Positions 9,901 through 22,057 of a stretch of DNA of 64,000 nt are shown here, piece after piece. The position numbers were made by a program, and so were the translations under genes. Source of the DNA: Gorsachius magnificus (Eukaryota; Chordata; Aves; Pelecaniformes; Ardeidae); the NCBI GenBank assembly GCA_034008185.1, contig CM067082.1, forward strand, positions 128,465,988-128,529,987. The letters are read 5' to 3'. Position 1 is the first letter of the stretch, and every line of letters begins with the position of its first letter. The notes beneath the pieces were generated by a model. That model made no database searches and was not told the origin of the DNA. It was given only the letters and a program-made list of their open reading frames with translations.

Positions 9901-12900
9901 GGCTTTGTCCAACTCTTCCTGGATTCAAGAGAAACTTTTTCCTTATGAAATGCAGGGTAGCCAATGTTTTACGATTACACAGCCCCTGTGTGCTTGGGCT
10001 CATGTTTCACACAGGGCATGACAGCCAGCTTTTAGAGGCATGATCAGAGGGAGTGATGCATATTGATACATCAGTTTAAAATACACCAGGCCATTGTATT
10101 CCTTTTCCTTCCTTGCCTTTTCTACAAGGCCAGAAAGTTTCCTCTGGTGGGAAAAGAAAAATCTTTTTGGTGACCTTGGACTTTCTCTGTTTCTAGTTAT
10201 TTTCACCAGTAACACTGTTATTTACTTTCAAAAGTACATAACCATCAACAAGAACAATTATCCTCTCAGGAGAACACGTACAGGAATGCATCTGTTTATG
10301 GCTCTGTGTTTTGACTTTCCACTGCCTGCCAGGTGATTGCTGTTTTCCTACCCATCTCTTGAGATGAACATTCAAGGAATATCACCACTACTTAGTTGCT
10401 GTCTTCTTCAACTGTGTAGGAAGCAATCGAAAATAAACTGTTTCTTTTTACAAAGTAAAAGATGATAGGTAAAGAGTCAGCTGAGGAACACGCTATTACA
10501 GATAAGTTTATTGTGCTAAGTATAATTTTAGTACAACCTACATGACACGTGCTTCCTTGTTTTATTTTTCCAACTAAGAAAAGGCCTCTGTGGAGGAAAA
10601 GTAGCACTTCAATGTTTATAAAGCTTTATGTTTTAAACAGTTACAGAACAGACCTTGTGTGTTTCGCATGCTGCCTGTTGGTTTGTAACTGGAGGAAATC
10701 CCATGGCACTAAAACTGAACCGGCTCTTTCCAGCTGTGCACATCCCACTGCCTCCTCCGAGGCTCCCTACCTCCTTTCTCTCCGGTCTCCTCTCTGCTTG
10801 TTGCCCTTCACCATGGCGCATGCAAAACTTAGCCAGAACATTCCCAGCACTTCCTGAGCTGTAACAGCAGTGGGTGGAAAAGCAAAAAAGGGTATTAGTC
10901 TTCTATAAATGAAAAGAGGCATCCCAGAACATTTTTCTTTTAGGCTTCACTCCTTTATTCAGTATTGCACGGCTCTCCTATCTGTTTTTTGTATGCAGTT
11001 GGTGTCTTTTTAAAAACAGTCCCTTATTTAAAACAAATTGGCAGTTTTCTTCCTTACAGGAACTAACCAGCACCTGTCTGTATAGTGTTAGCTAACTGTA
11101 ATTGTGTTATTAAGGTAATAAAATTACCCTACTGCTATCATTGTAACATGATAAGGTATAATGCAGTGCTCAAAGCAATGTTTAATGGAGCAGGGAAGCT
11201 ACCTGGCAGAAAATTATTTACATTTTTTCCAGTATGTTAATTTTAATTGTGGTCAATACAAGATTTCTTTATTGCGAACAAATCTGCTATGTTTACCAGT
11301 TTTTGTAAAACATCTTGGAAACATCTTAATAAATCAATAATAATTCTTTAAACTGTAGATTGCTAGTCTACTGTTAGTCAGGTTGATTGTTTCATGCCTT
11401 TTTATGATTTTGTTCCACAGGAAAGACATAAAATTTAGTATTTCAAAGGCTTAGTGTGACAAGGATATTAACACTTTCAGCATGACCAGTGTGATCCTGG
11501 GACCATTTACAGAACCTAAAATTTGCTCACCACTTCAGTACTCCATGTGTATATGCTTAATTTTTCAAATCTACAGGTTTGTAATGGAGGGAGGACATGG
11601 AGAACTGTCTTTAGTTGAACTTGGGAAAAAATTCCTGGCAAATAAAATATAAACAAAGTTATAGAAATGTTGACAGAACTGAGATTAGAATTAGGAGTCT
11701 TGTGTATAATTCAAACACTGATTTTAATCTGCATGGTAATCATTCACGTGAGCAGGATCTCAGTTCAAGCAATCACAGGATACATGGCTAAATCTAGCCC
11801 AAAGTACAATAGCTTTAAAGATAACACTGAATTTGAAGTATATGGGTGGGAAGAGGGGAGGATGTCCTGAACAAAGACCTTGAAATCTTTCTGTTCACTT
11901 TATAATAAAGATATGTAGGGTAAGTCCTGTACATATGCAAAACATTAGTATTAATAACTTATGGAATCCACTGATTTGTCTTTATAGAATCAGTATGTGT
12001 GGGTAGCAGATCTGAACATACTTTTGTGTTATGCTTCTTCTGGTCATTTATGAGATCACAGTATTTATAGTTAACCTGTAAGCCTACTTCTTCCATTTAG
12101 AATTTCAGAAAGTATCCAATTTCATTCTTTGCATTTATATAAGATGTAGAGGTTTTTATAAAGCAATTCTAAAGGAACAATCCAATAGCGCTGCCTAAAA
12201 CAAAAAAAATTCACCTCCAGAAGCCTGTTCCAAAGTCCACTAAAGTCAATGGAAAAATACTGACTGACTGGAACAGATTTTAGATCAGTGACATTTTTGG
12301 TAATGGATATGAGTAATTTCTCATACACTGGGCTAAGAGGTGTCCACACCGCAGTTGACTCTGTGCCTTTAGGTAGTCCTTGATACAAAAAATATGCTCT
12401 GCTTTCTTTGAGGTTTAAGAGCTTTGTGAAGGATGTCAGGGGAGATGGGGCTCAGCCTGAATGGCAAATGTCTCCAAGAGGGAATCTCAGACCCTCTTTG
12501 GGCTCTGAAAGAACTCGGGCGTGCAACAGAGGGACAAGGAGATGCTAAGCTAGGGCTGGCATGAAGAGCTGCCACAGCGCTCTGCTCGGGTGAGTGCTTC
12601 TTCTGTGTGCACCTATGAACCACTACGATGGGCAGTGCTGTCTAGAGGCACAGCAAAAGGCCAGTGATGCTGCACTCCTGTTGGGCTCTGCTGGATGCTG
12701 GAGTGCACCAAGCCAAAACTGCAGCTGAGGCAGAACCGCTCTACAGAGAGCACCTAAATCTCCACGTTGTACAGCAGCATTTCCAGCTCCTTCAGACCAA
12801 GCTGCTGCATCATACTGGTGCGCTTGGTGGGGTAAGGGGAGCTGCTAGCCCCACAGCATGCTGGCAGCAACACTTCTGGTTTTCACAAGGGCTACAGCTG

Positions 12901-15679
12901 GGTGTTACACCCCTGTGGGAATTTGGAAACAAGTCCTGTCAGCAGTGATAATGCTCTTTAAGCTGCTTCCTAGCAAGGATGTGGTGTTTGAGAAAAAGAA
13001 GACTGTCTGCTTCTTCATGGTGTTCTTAAAAGGAACGGGATTTTTTTTTCTTAATTATATATATTGCATAAGGTAAATATATATAGTATATGTAATTATT
13101 ATGTCAAAGTAGATGAACAAACTAAGCCAGCATTTTCAAGGAACTCTTAGGTTCACAACTCTCAGTTTTGATTCTTAGGAGATCTCTTATAGTCTATTTG
13201 GCAGTCAAGAGCATTATTCATGCATAGATTTATTGCAGATACCTTAGTTTCCTTAATAGCCTTTGTACCCCAGAGGCTCTAGCAACTTGCACTCTCCTCA
13301 CTGCAGAGCAGCCCCATGGTTTGTCCCTGGCTCAATTGAAAGAGTGAAGTTGCCCAACCCAGGAAATGAGTGTCTGTAACATGTCCGTGTGTCTCACTCC
13401 CCACTGCAAGCAAGCACAAGGGGCTACCCCGATCTTGTTGGTCAGAACGAAGTTATACCTCTGTCAGAGAGATTTTTAAAGATGAGGTGTCATGCACGGA
13501 GGTTAAGGGCAGGTTCATACCCCTATTCCTCAGAAACACTGGAACTGTCTCCATGTATGTTGTAGGAGATTAGGTTTACTTGAGAGAGTTGGCCTGAAAC
13601 TGACTCTTTCCTCATGCTTTTGGGGCAATTGATTTACCTGCTCTGTGCCTCCATTTTCCTGTGTGTAAAAAGACCAAGTCAACAGCATTCCTTTGAAGGA
13701 TGACTGCTATGTGCACCACTTCATCACATTGTCACCACTATAATTATGCAGAGGTCCAGCTAAAATTTTATCATTATCCATGATTATCATAGATACAATG
13801 TTATTATATTATGATTATGCCTATCAACAAGAGGTCCAGATTCTAACAAATCCTGAAATTGAATTTGTCCTAAGTCTTTCATTTGCCATGCACAGAGGAA
13901 GCACCTTTTGCTGGGCTGTGTTTGCCTGGCTTTCAGAAAATGGGGAATTTCCAGGAAGACTGGGGATTTTATTCTTTCCAAACTCAAATTTGGGGAACGC
14001 CAAATTTCAAACAAGTGTCTGGAGATACAATGCAATTGCTCCCTGACTGGTAGGAAGCAGCTCTCTAGAACAAAAAATGTGCCCTTTTTTAGTGTCAACA
14101 TCTTACACAATTTTTCTTTTCACTAAGGATTGCATCTGGGCAGTCCTGGAGAAACGCCAAACTCCACAACAGTGCACACACAGCTATGAGATTGTTGCTT
14201 AAGTGATTCTTACTAGCTTTCCACAGTGGTGTGTAGCTCACTGTCTTTCAGAAAGGAAAATGTGATGATGGCAACACTGACCTTCACTGGAATAGCTCAT
14301 GCTTCTTGGAAAAATGTGCTTGTCTGAGCAGAGTCCTCTGCTGCTATAGCAAGGGTGCTCTGTATTTCTGCTTGTCAAATCTCTTGAATGAGATTACTCT
14401 TGGGGAGTAACCCCTGCTGAAAGAAGGGACATGTTGGGCAGCATCTAAGTCAGGTGGAAAGTAGGAACTGCTTTTTAATGTGTTAGGAGACGATTTTTTA
14501 GCTTCCAACACACCTCTCCTTCAATTTTCCCAGGCTCCTGACACTTTACAGTGCCCTCCAACACAGTCCCCATCCCTAACTACCTGAGTCCTGGGAAGAA
14601 GAGAAAAATGTCCACAAAATACACCACTTTCTGCTTCTATCTTGTCTAGAACAAACTTCTCATGGGGGAAAATCTTGTTCTTTTCACTGATGAAACCAGT
14701 TTGTTGTAAAATTGCATTTTGTCCCAACACGTTTGATATTAATCCAATGTGACCTTATAGGGTGATAACTGTATTTAAATGACAATGTCTTTCCTTTCAC
14801 AGGCATCCCAGACTATACACCACAGTCCTGAGGAGAAAGCAATGTGATAGGGACTCCACATCATTATCCATGCTAAGGTACCAAACTTCTGGTCCCAAGA
14901 AATGTGTTCACCTGCACATGCTATGGAAGACACTAGTGGTCCTGAGCTGTGCCTTTTGTATATCCTGTAAGGTCAGGTATGAGCTCTCTGAAGAGCCCTG
15001 GTCCACTGTAACAAAGCAGGCCTAGATCCTTCAAACAGTACAAAAACTGGCACAGAGAGCCGCCTTTATCAATGGTGTTCAAATATTTTAGTGAAATATC
15101 TGGTTTTTACTGTAAATAACACAATGGAACAGAAACACACTAAATGCACTTTGTCTGGTTTATTAATGAGCATTTGACCTCTTTCCCTTAGGTCCTGATT
15201 TCTGAAATAACATGGAAGGCAATATTATTATCTCTTTTTACACAATAAATTTTACATAATAAACTCTACCTCTCTCTGTATGGCTAAAAATGACTTACCA
15301 ACTCTTTCAATTCATTAATTCTTTTCTCTAATCAGTCCCTCAGTCATCTGGAGGTAAAAGAAATGGCACAGCCCATCACAATCCTGAGAACTAGGGAGGC
15401 TGAGTGTCATCATGAGCTTACTTTGGAAACTCCTCGTCCTCACCACCCAAGAGCTGGTGATCAGCAGACTGTGCCAAAACGAACCCTCTCACACTTCCTC
15501 TTCCTTCAATAGAAACAGCTGCTTTGCTCTTAGCTCTAATTACTGGGGATTGACTGCTGAAAGCCCCATATGGTCAGGTAGTTTCAATTCCTTTTATAAA
15601 CAGTGTGTGAGGGTGTTGAGTGTAACAGGGGAAAACACTTTTTAGCAATAGTCTGCACTGCTGAGGGCTTTGGAGGAAT

Positions 15680-15713
15680 ATCCAGAGATAGATTTGGACT
15701 CAAATCTCTGGAT
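15680..15713. repeat. 10-bp inverted repeat
   Basis: ATCCAGAGAT at 15,680-15,689 is exactly complementary to ATCTCTGGAT at 15,704-15,713, with a 14-base loop. It is a short hairpin with no further context and may be coincidental. Confidence 0.45.
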
Positions 15714-16997
15714 TTAAACTGTAAGTAAACTGCACAGTAAATGCACCCCAGACAGTGATTTAGATACATTGGATTCACATATTGGATTCATCTCACTCAG
15801 ATTCTCAGCACTGTAGTGCAGACTCTGAGACAATGCTACATTGCCTGCATGGATACACTGAGCCCAGGAAAGCCAGGGTCATCCTGGATGCTGCAAGGAT
15901 CTCACTTGATAGGAACCTTTCCCTAGCGCAAGCCAGCGTGAGGAAAGGCCAGCCAAGCTATCTGCATTTTTTGCTCTGGACTCAAGGAAAGGCTTGGGTT
16001 TATCCAGTTTAATTGGGTGTCAGTGTCCTCCTGACCCTCCCTAAACCAATGGAATTATTGCTTCTGCCAGCATCCATCAATCCTTTCTCACCTAAGAAGA
16101 CAGGAGGGCAAAATCATGTTTGCCCTCTGGATGAGACTAGATCCATTGTCCCTACTCTATCAGAATGAACACTCACATCTCTGCCTCCCTGTCCCTGCTG
16201 CAGCCAGCATGGCTTTTCCTTCATACGATCCAAGACCGGAGTGTGAGCACCATGCCGCCAGCTGTGCCTCTGAGAGCAGGGAAGCAGTACATCAGAGCTA
16301 CAAAATGGAACAGGAGTGGCTGTCGTGAGAATGATCTTTGACAAGTTCATCAGAGAACTCATTCTCAGACGTGTTTCAGACTTGAATCAGAGCACAACAC
16401 GTAGAAATGCCTGGAGATGTTTGTGTTCAGCCAATTCATGTGCATATTGACTTGCCACTATTCAGTAGAGTTATGTTCAGAGCTCAGAATCTGTCATCAC
16501 CTACACCAGTTCCCTAAACAATTTATTTTCCCCTGAACCTACTATTTGTTAATCTTCAGTAATGTTAATGGGAGCTGTTTTATAATGAAATTAGAGACAT
16601 TCTCTTTTTGGATATCTCTACTTTTAAATGTTTGGTGTATATTTATAAACCATCACACCATCCACCTCGAACCTGCATATTCTGAAATAGGCTGTGTCTT
16701 TGAACAGCCTAATATGGACATCTTAATTCCTCCAAATGAATTGCCATGTGCAGTGCTGTATAATGTTCCACTAAAGGCTGAAATAAAAACATGTTCCCCA
16801 GGAGATTATCTTTCCAAACTCCATCCAAGTCAACAAGAGCTGGAAACAGAATTACATTCTTGAAAATCTACAGGAAATTGGTGGTCCATGTTCCTAGATC
16901 TTCAGTACAGTGACACTTCCCTTAGGACATGCCACCTCTCCCTTCAAGTTCAGCTATTGTGTGATCAAAACCACTCTGAAATCAGTATAATTCAGAA

Positions 16998-17026
16998 GTA
17001 GTTAGTAGTAGTAGTAATAATAATTT
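16998..17026 (+). repeat. TAG/TAA trinucleotide microsatellite
   Basis: Several GTA/TAG units pass into TAA units and then a T run. This is an imperfect simple repeat without coding context. Confidence 0.7.
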
Positions 17027-19920
17027 TTAAAAGCTATTGATGCAGAGAAAAGAAGGAAGTTGTCTTTTAATCTGACTAACCGTAAATGAAGCAGATTCAG
17101 GACAGGGATTCTTTGGCAGTAGCTGCTGTGGATCCCATTTGCTTTCACAAGGCTTGTATGTAAGAAATGTCCGATCAGGGTCCTTTTGCTTTCCTTTCAG
17201 TGGTTTGCTTTCAGTCCAGGATCTGAAAATGTTGAGCAAACAGTGTTTATAACCTATAGGATGAGCTGTCTGGACTCTAGGATTTGAAAAGCTATGCTTA
17301 TTGTTAATCAGATAGGATTCCAAAAAAGGAACACCTAGACATATATGGTAAAGATTACAGGCAAAAAAATATTCTGTCTGTGGCCTTGCTGTGAATGTAC
17401 AAAGAAAATAGTGGTTTACGCTACATGGCATGTAGTGTGTGTACTTTAATTAATGTGTAGTTAATTATTTTCAAATAAGCTATCAAAACTACACTAAAGG
17501 ACAGATATCCCATTATGGACTATCCACCACAGTAGGAATGCAGATATGGAATATTGTATCTACCATGTAGACTGCAGGCATTGGACTTGATTCAGCTGCC
17601 TGAGAATAAGCCACCATTACAAGATTAAAACTGCAGTCTTATCAGCAAATCTATGTTGGCAAGCAGACGTTTGAGCTAATAACCCTGCACGTATCAGGCA
17701 TCTTTAAAACTGAGCATCTCTGCATGAGTGAACTAGCAAATTTTCTGTGATCTGTCTCTGTTATTTAGAGCTAGGAAGCAGACTTTCTCTAGTATTGAAA
17801 TTTAGGGGCAAACATTGCTGTTTGGTCGTTAAGCTTCATCTGAGGCCACTTTCTCCAGCTGCATGGCAGTAGAGGGGTTCTGTGCTTACTCCTGCTCCAT
17901 ACTGATTCCTAATTTCTTTAGCACAATGAACGTGCATGTTGTCAAGGACTAACCTATGTTTAAATGCTGTGATTTCAACTTCAGATTTAAAGGATTTCTG
18001 GAGTAACTTGTCACAAGATTTGGTGAATTAGCTTCATACTGCACTCGGAAAGGAAAATACATTGTAAAATCAGATAAAGTATCATGCCTAGAACCAAGAA
18101 CATTCAAGTTAAGTGTGGAGTAAACTTTATATGTTGGCTTTAGGTAAGGTAAAAAATATACTGGTTATATTTCTGTTCAAAATTTGCAAGATTTAGGAGA
18201 TTTAATTAACTGTTAATTGACTTGTTAACAAATCAAGCTGTTGAGTTGACTAGAGTTATGGTTTTCTATTACCCTAAGTTCTTTATTTACACAACTTCTC
18301 TCACCATGGTCCCAAGCCCAAATAGGTCCAGTGGCCTCCTATTACAATACAGATGAGGAATAATAACAGAAACAGAACACCTTTCTAGAGAAAGGAACTG
18401 TGATACTAAAAACACGGGGGATGCAATTTCTTGGAATAAATATGTTGCATCCTTTGGAGTTATTTGCATTGAGTCATTTGCCTTATTTCTCAAACCTTTC
18501 CAGTGAACTTAATCATTAACATACCCTGCAGTCATCTGCATTACAATAAGCTTAAGAGCTTTCTGTTGCTGGAGAACTTATGAGAGGGCTAGAAGCAAAG
18601 CTGAAACAAGGGAGGCATTTAACATCAATGACATATCATTTTTTAGATACGTATTCTCAGAGTTTGGAAGCAAAAGTGATTTTGCATTCAAAGTGGATTG
18701 GATTTTAAATAACCGGTAATTTCTGCCAGTTGCAAGAGGAAATAGTGAGTTTGGTAAGTGCTGCTCTTCACCAAACCACATTTGCAGAGTCAGACAAGTG
18801 TAGGACAAGATATGATACCAGTACATTGGTCTTAAAATCTTTCTGGGAAAAGGTGTCTTAACAGGGTGAGTTTGCTCCATTAGCCCATTCTTGGCAAGCA
18901 ATTCGCTTCTTCATGTAGATCACTTCTATTAGACTACATCGCTAGGTACACAGATTTGACTGACAATTTTCCCTGACCTTCAGAGGTTGAAATGGATATC
19001 ATAAACCAGTTGATTTCTTGTGAGTTACAAGATAGAAAATTGATAACCATGATGTTCTGGAGGTATCAGTATCATCTGAACAAATAGGAATATATGGTTT
19101 TTTGATTAACCGAACAAGATAAAATCAAAATGGTGACAGCAGGATGTGCCACAGCATCAGTACCCTGTGAAATCAGAGAGGGAACATAAATGGTGTGTGA
19201 AGCTGCATGTTGAAAACTTGATGGTAATGAATGTTTAACTGTGGATTGATGGGTGTGATGCACATCAGAAGTGTATAGGAGAGAATGCCAAAAGAAGGAA
19301 ACACTGTATACTAGTAATTTACGTATCTTACTTGTTGCCTTTCTCTTAGTACACCCCTTTTTCTAATTTTTTTCTGACTTGAGTTCTGATTTCCATTTAA
19401 TGAAGCATTTCCCATTAGCCTGAATGGTGAAAAATGGACTCCCCATCCCAGTGAACACAGAAGTTGTTGCCTCTTTTTGTGTGTGTAAGATCAAATCTAT
19501 ACTTAAGAGTTTTGGACCAGTACAGCTAGCCCTTATGTAAATCTTTTATTTAAAGATCTTACACTGAGATTGCTCATTTCCTTTTAAACACCTGACAATA
19601 TATCATTAAAGGTTCTCCCCAGGGGACATTTTAGTGGAGAAAAAAAGAGTAAAATTCCCTGTATAGGCAAGTCCTTAGTTCTACTGAATTTGCATCACTG
19701 TACAGTCTACAGCCTGCTAGAACTCAGTAGCCTGAAGCTTCAGTTGGCTGAAAAGCAAATGATATGTCAAAGCAATTAGACAATATACACTATTTTCTTT
19801 TCAGGCATGTTGACTTATAATTACTTGTTTCACTCAGGAAGAATTTCATCAAAGAAAACCATTAGTCCTGAGATTAGAGCACTGACTGGTGACATTGAAA
19901 TCCCCAAACAAAGCACCTGA

Positions 19921-19962
19921 TTTGTAACAAGGACCTGAAAATTTGCAACAAGGACTTGAAAT
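19921..19962. repeat. Short tandem duplication, two 20-22 bp units
   Basis: Two adjacent copies of a unit centred on AACAAGGAC(C/T)TGAAA differ by a substitution at T/C, one inside GGAC(C/T)TG and one extra A. This is a local replication-slippage duplication. Confidence 0.7.
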
Positions 19963-20846
19963 TTGATTTCACACTCACAGCTAAATACCTTGGTCACGTA
20001 GTTACGGGAATTAGCTTTCGGAGCCAGTCAAATTATTAAAGCATTAGTTTCCTCCTGATATAGAACAGGGAAGGTTCTGAAACCTTGACAACACCTCCTA
20101 AAATATGGATGCTATAGATTGTCTTGCTATAGTCAGGCCCTCTGAAGTGGTGACCTTAGAAAGCACAGCATTAGAGTTGCAGGACAAACATGGTTTTTTT
20201 TCCCTTCCACTGGTTTTGCAAATTTACATTACTGGTCAAGATTTGAGAAAAAATAAGACATGTTTACTTAAAGAGAAATTTTTTGTTTAGCAGGTTTTAA
20301 GAGAAATTAGCATTTAATTACTGTTATGGAAACTTTATCACCTTGAAATAAAGCAAATTTTCCTTGAGACAGAATGTTATTGGACAGATTTCTTTCAGCT
20401 GTAATAGCTAACTAGAAGTTTGCTTTTAATTACCTTAGGTAAACTCAAAAACAGGGAAGTTAAATTCCTGCTATAGCGGCTTGGCAAATGAATGAAAACA
20501 TTATTTATACTCTCATGAAGAGAGAAGGAGGAAAAAAAAATTGTTTTCTGTGGAAACGTAATGTTGGCTATATGCCATTTATGTGGTTCTTCAATAAACT
20601 ACATGTCCAAGTATATTTGCTTTGGAGAACGAAGGGGTTTTGTTTAATGTCTCAGTTTTGGTTCTTATTTTAGAAATAGGAAGTTTGCTGCACTGCTCTT
20701 TGGGCAAGATTCTTTGATGAGCTCAGAGGAGAGGAGATAGGAAGGTTTGTATTTAAAAATTAATTGAATATGTATAGAATACTGAATCTTAATAAAAGAT
20801 TTTTCTCCTGTCTGTTTTTATGGCATCTGATTTTAAAAGATATTAC

Positions 20847-20893
20847 AAAAAAAAAAACCAAAACAAAAACAAAACCAAAAACCAAACCAAAGA
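20847..20893 (+). repeat. A-rich (AAAAC)-type low-complexity tract
   Basis: An 11-12 base A run passes into degenerate AAAAC/AACCA units. Such tracts can be the tail of a retroposed sequence, but nothing recognisable as a SINE, LINE or processed gene lies directly upstream, and no flanking duplication was found by eye. Confidence 0.7.
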
Positions 20894-21506
20894 ATGAGCG
20901 CTCAAAAGAAAAGAAAATCAAAAAAATCTCAGCAAAACCCATTTAGGTTTAAGATTTCTGTTCCTTAGCAGTTTTGATATTAAATGTCCTTATTTTGGGG
21001 GAATGCACTAATCCAAGTTGTATCTTGGATTTTTTAATTTTCCTTGCAACTTTTTTGTACATAATTTGATTTTTAGCTGTTGTGAAAAAAAGGTCAGTTT
21101 CTTGCCATGTTATGAAGAACAGCTAGCACAATGAGATGTTCGTCTCAGTTAGGGCTGCTAGATGGAAAAATTACCATAAAATACTCCCATCCAGCATGTC
21201 AAGTAATTCAACTGCTACCTATTAGTCTGAGGAAAGCAGAAAGTGCTGGCAGACGTGTCACAGAGAGCGAGGCAAAGATGAACTGATTAGCCCTGATGTC
21301 TGTATTTCCATCTGCTCTGCCAAAACTGAAAACCATGTTTGTCAGCTACAAAGCACATTAAAACATAGGGCTCCAAACCTGGATTCATCAGCTTTCCCCG
21401 TGGAATTCTCTTTGGCAAATAATTCCTGACTACAGCAGAATTCTCTATCAAAGTTAGGTCCCAGCTGTGGCACTAGCTGCTGGGTTTCCTCTTTTTTGGC
21501 TAGTAA

Positions 21507-21522
21507 GGCTGACATCTAGTGG
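21507..21522 (-). promoter_or_regulatory. CTCF-like motif, one mismatch, minus orientation
   Basis: The sequence GGCTGACATCTAGTGG matches the reverse complement of the 16-base CTCF core consensus (CCASYAGRKGGCRSYV) at all but one position, A for C within the GCC block. CTCF is the vertebrate architectural and insulator zinc-finger protein. Its occupancy cannot be judged from a motif match, and single-mismatch matches arise by chance. Confidence 0.3.
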
Positions 21523-22038
21523 CTTCATTTACTGATCCCCAAGCATCCTCTCTTTATTTCAGCGTGTTTGCTTTACAAAAGTGTGGGAGCCAGACACTTT
21601 ACCTGCCTGTAATCATGTGGTTTGGGGTCTTCATACACACCAGTCTGATATTTGCCATTCTTCACAAACTGTCGAACCACGGAAAGCGAGTGACAGGCTG
21701 AGGCAAGTCCCATTTCTGTGAGAGGAAGGAGCAGCCTGGACCTAAGCCTGGAAAGCTGTTGCATGACTATGGACTCAGAGGTCATTTTTGGCTTCAGTTC
21801 CCCTTTTTCCTTTCCTTGTGGCTTCTGAGTAGGGTTGGGTGATCTACAGAGCCTGTAGCTAGAATCAGGAGGCTGCTTTAGCCATACATCTGTATTGGCT
21901 TTGGGTTGCTGCCCTACAGTTTGTTGCTAGAAGAAAGGCCAATCAAGGCTTGCAGAAAATTTTATTTGACCTCTTGGTGGAGGGTGAACATAATGGCCTG
22001 ATGATCATTTTTCTTCTCAGATATTGTAATTCCTAGGG

Positions 22039-22057
22039 AAAAAAAAAAAAAAAAAAA
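22039..22057 (+). repeat. Poly-A tract of 19 bases
   Basis: An uninterrupted A run followed by GAAAAACC. No retroposed body is recognised upstream. It probably varies in length. Confidence 0.85.

Larger units (their letters stand above)
6910..20846. other. Long intergenic stretch, no gene or large repeat recognised
   Basis: About 14 kb of AT-rich single-copy-looking DNA. Present are short AT-type simple repeats (for example AAAT units at 9,778-9,795 and TAG/TAA units at 16,998-17,026), a 10-bp inverted repeat at 15,680-15,713 and a 20-22 bp tandem duplication at 19,921-19,962. Somewhat GC-richer patches lie near 10,725-10,820 and 12,420-12,900. Open frames reach at most about 134 codons, overlap each other on opposite strands and lack recognisable domains. 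Confidence 0.55.

Noticed and set aside
20780..20893. A-rich tract as the tail of a SINE or processed pseudogene
   Set aside because: No recognisable body upstream and no flanking target duplication; treated as low-complexity sequence.
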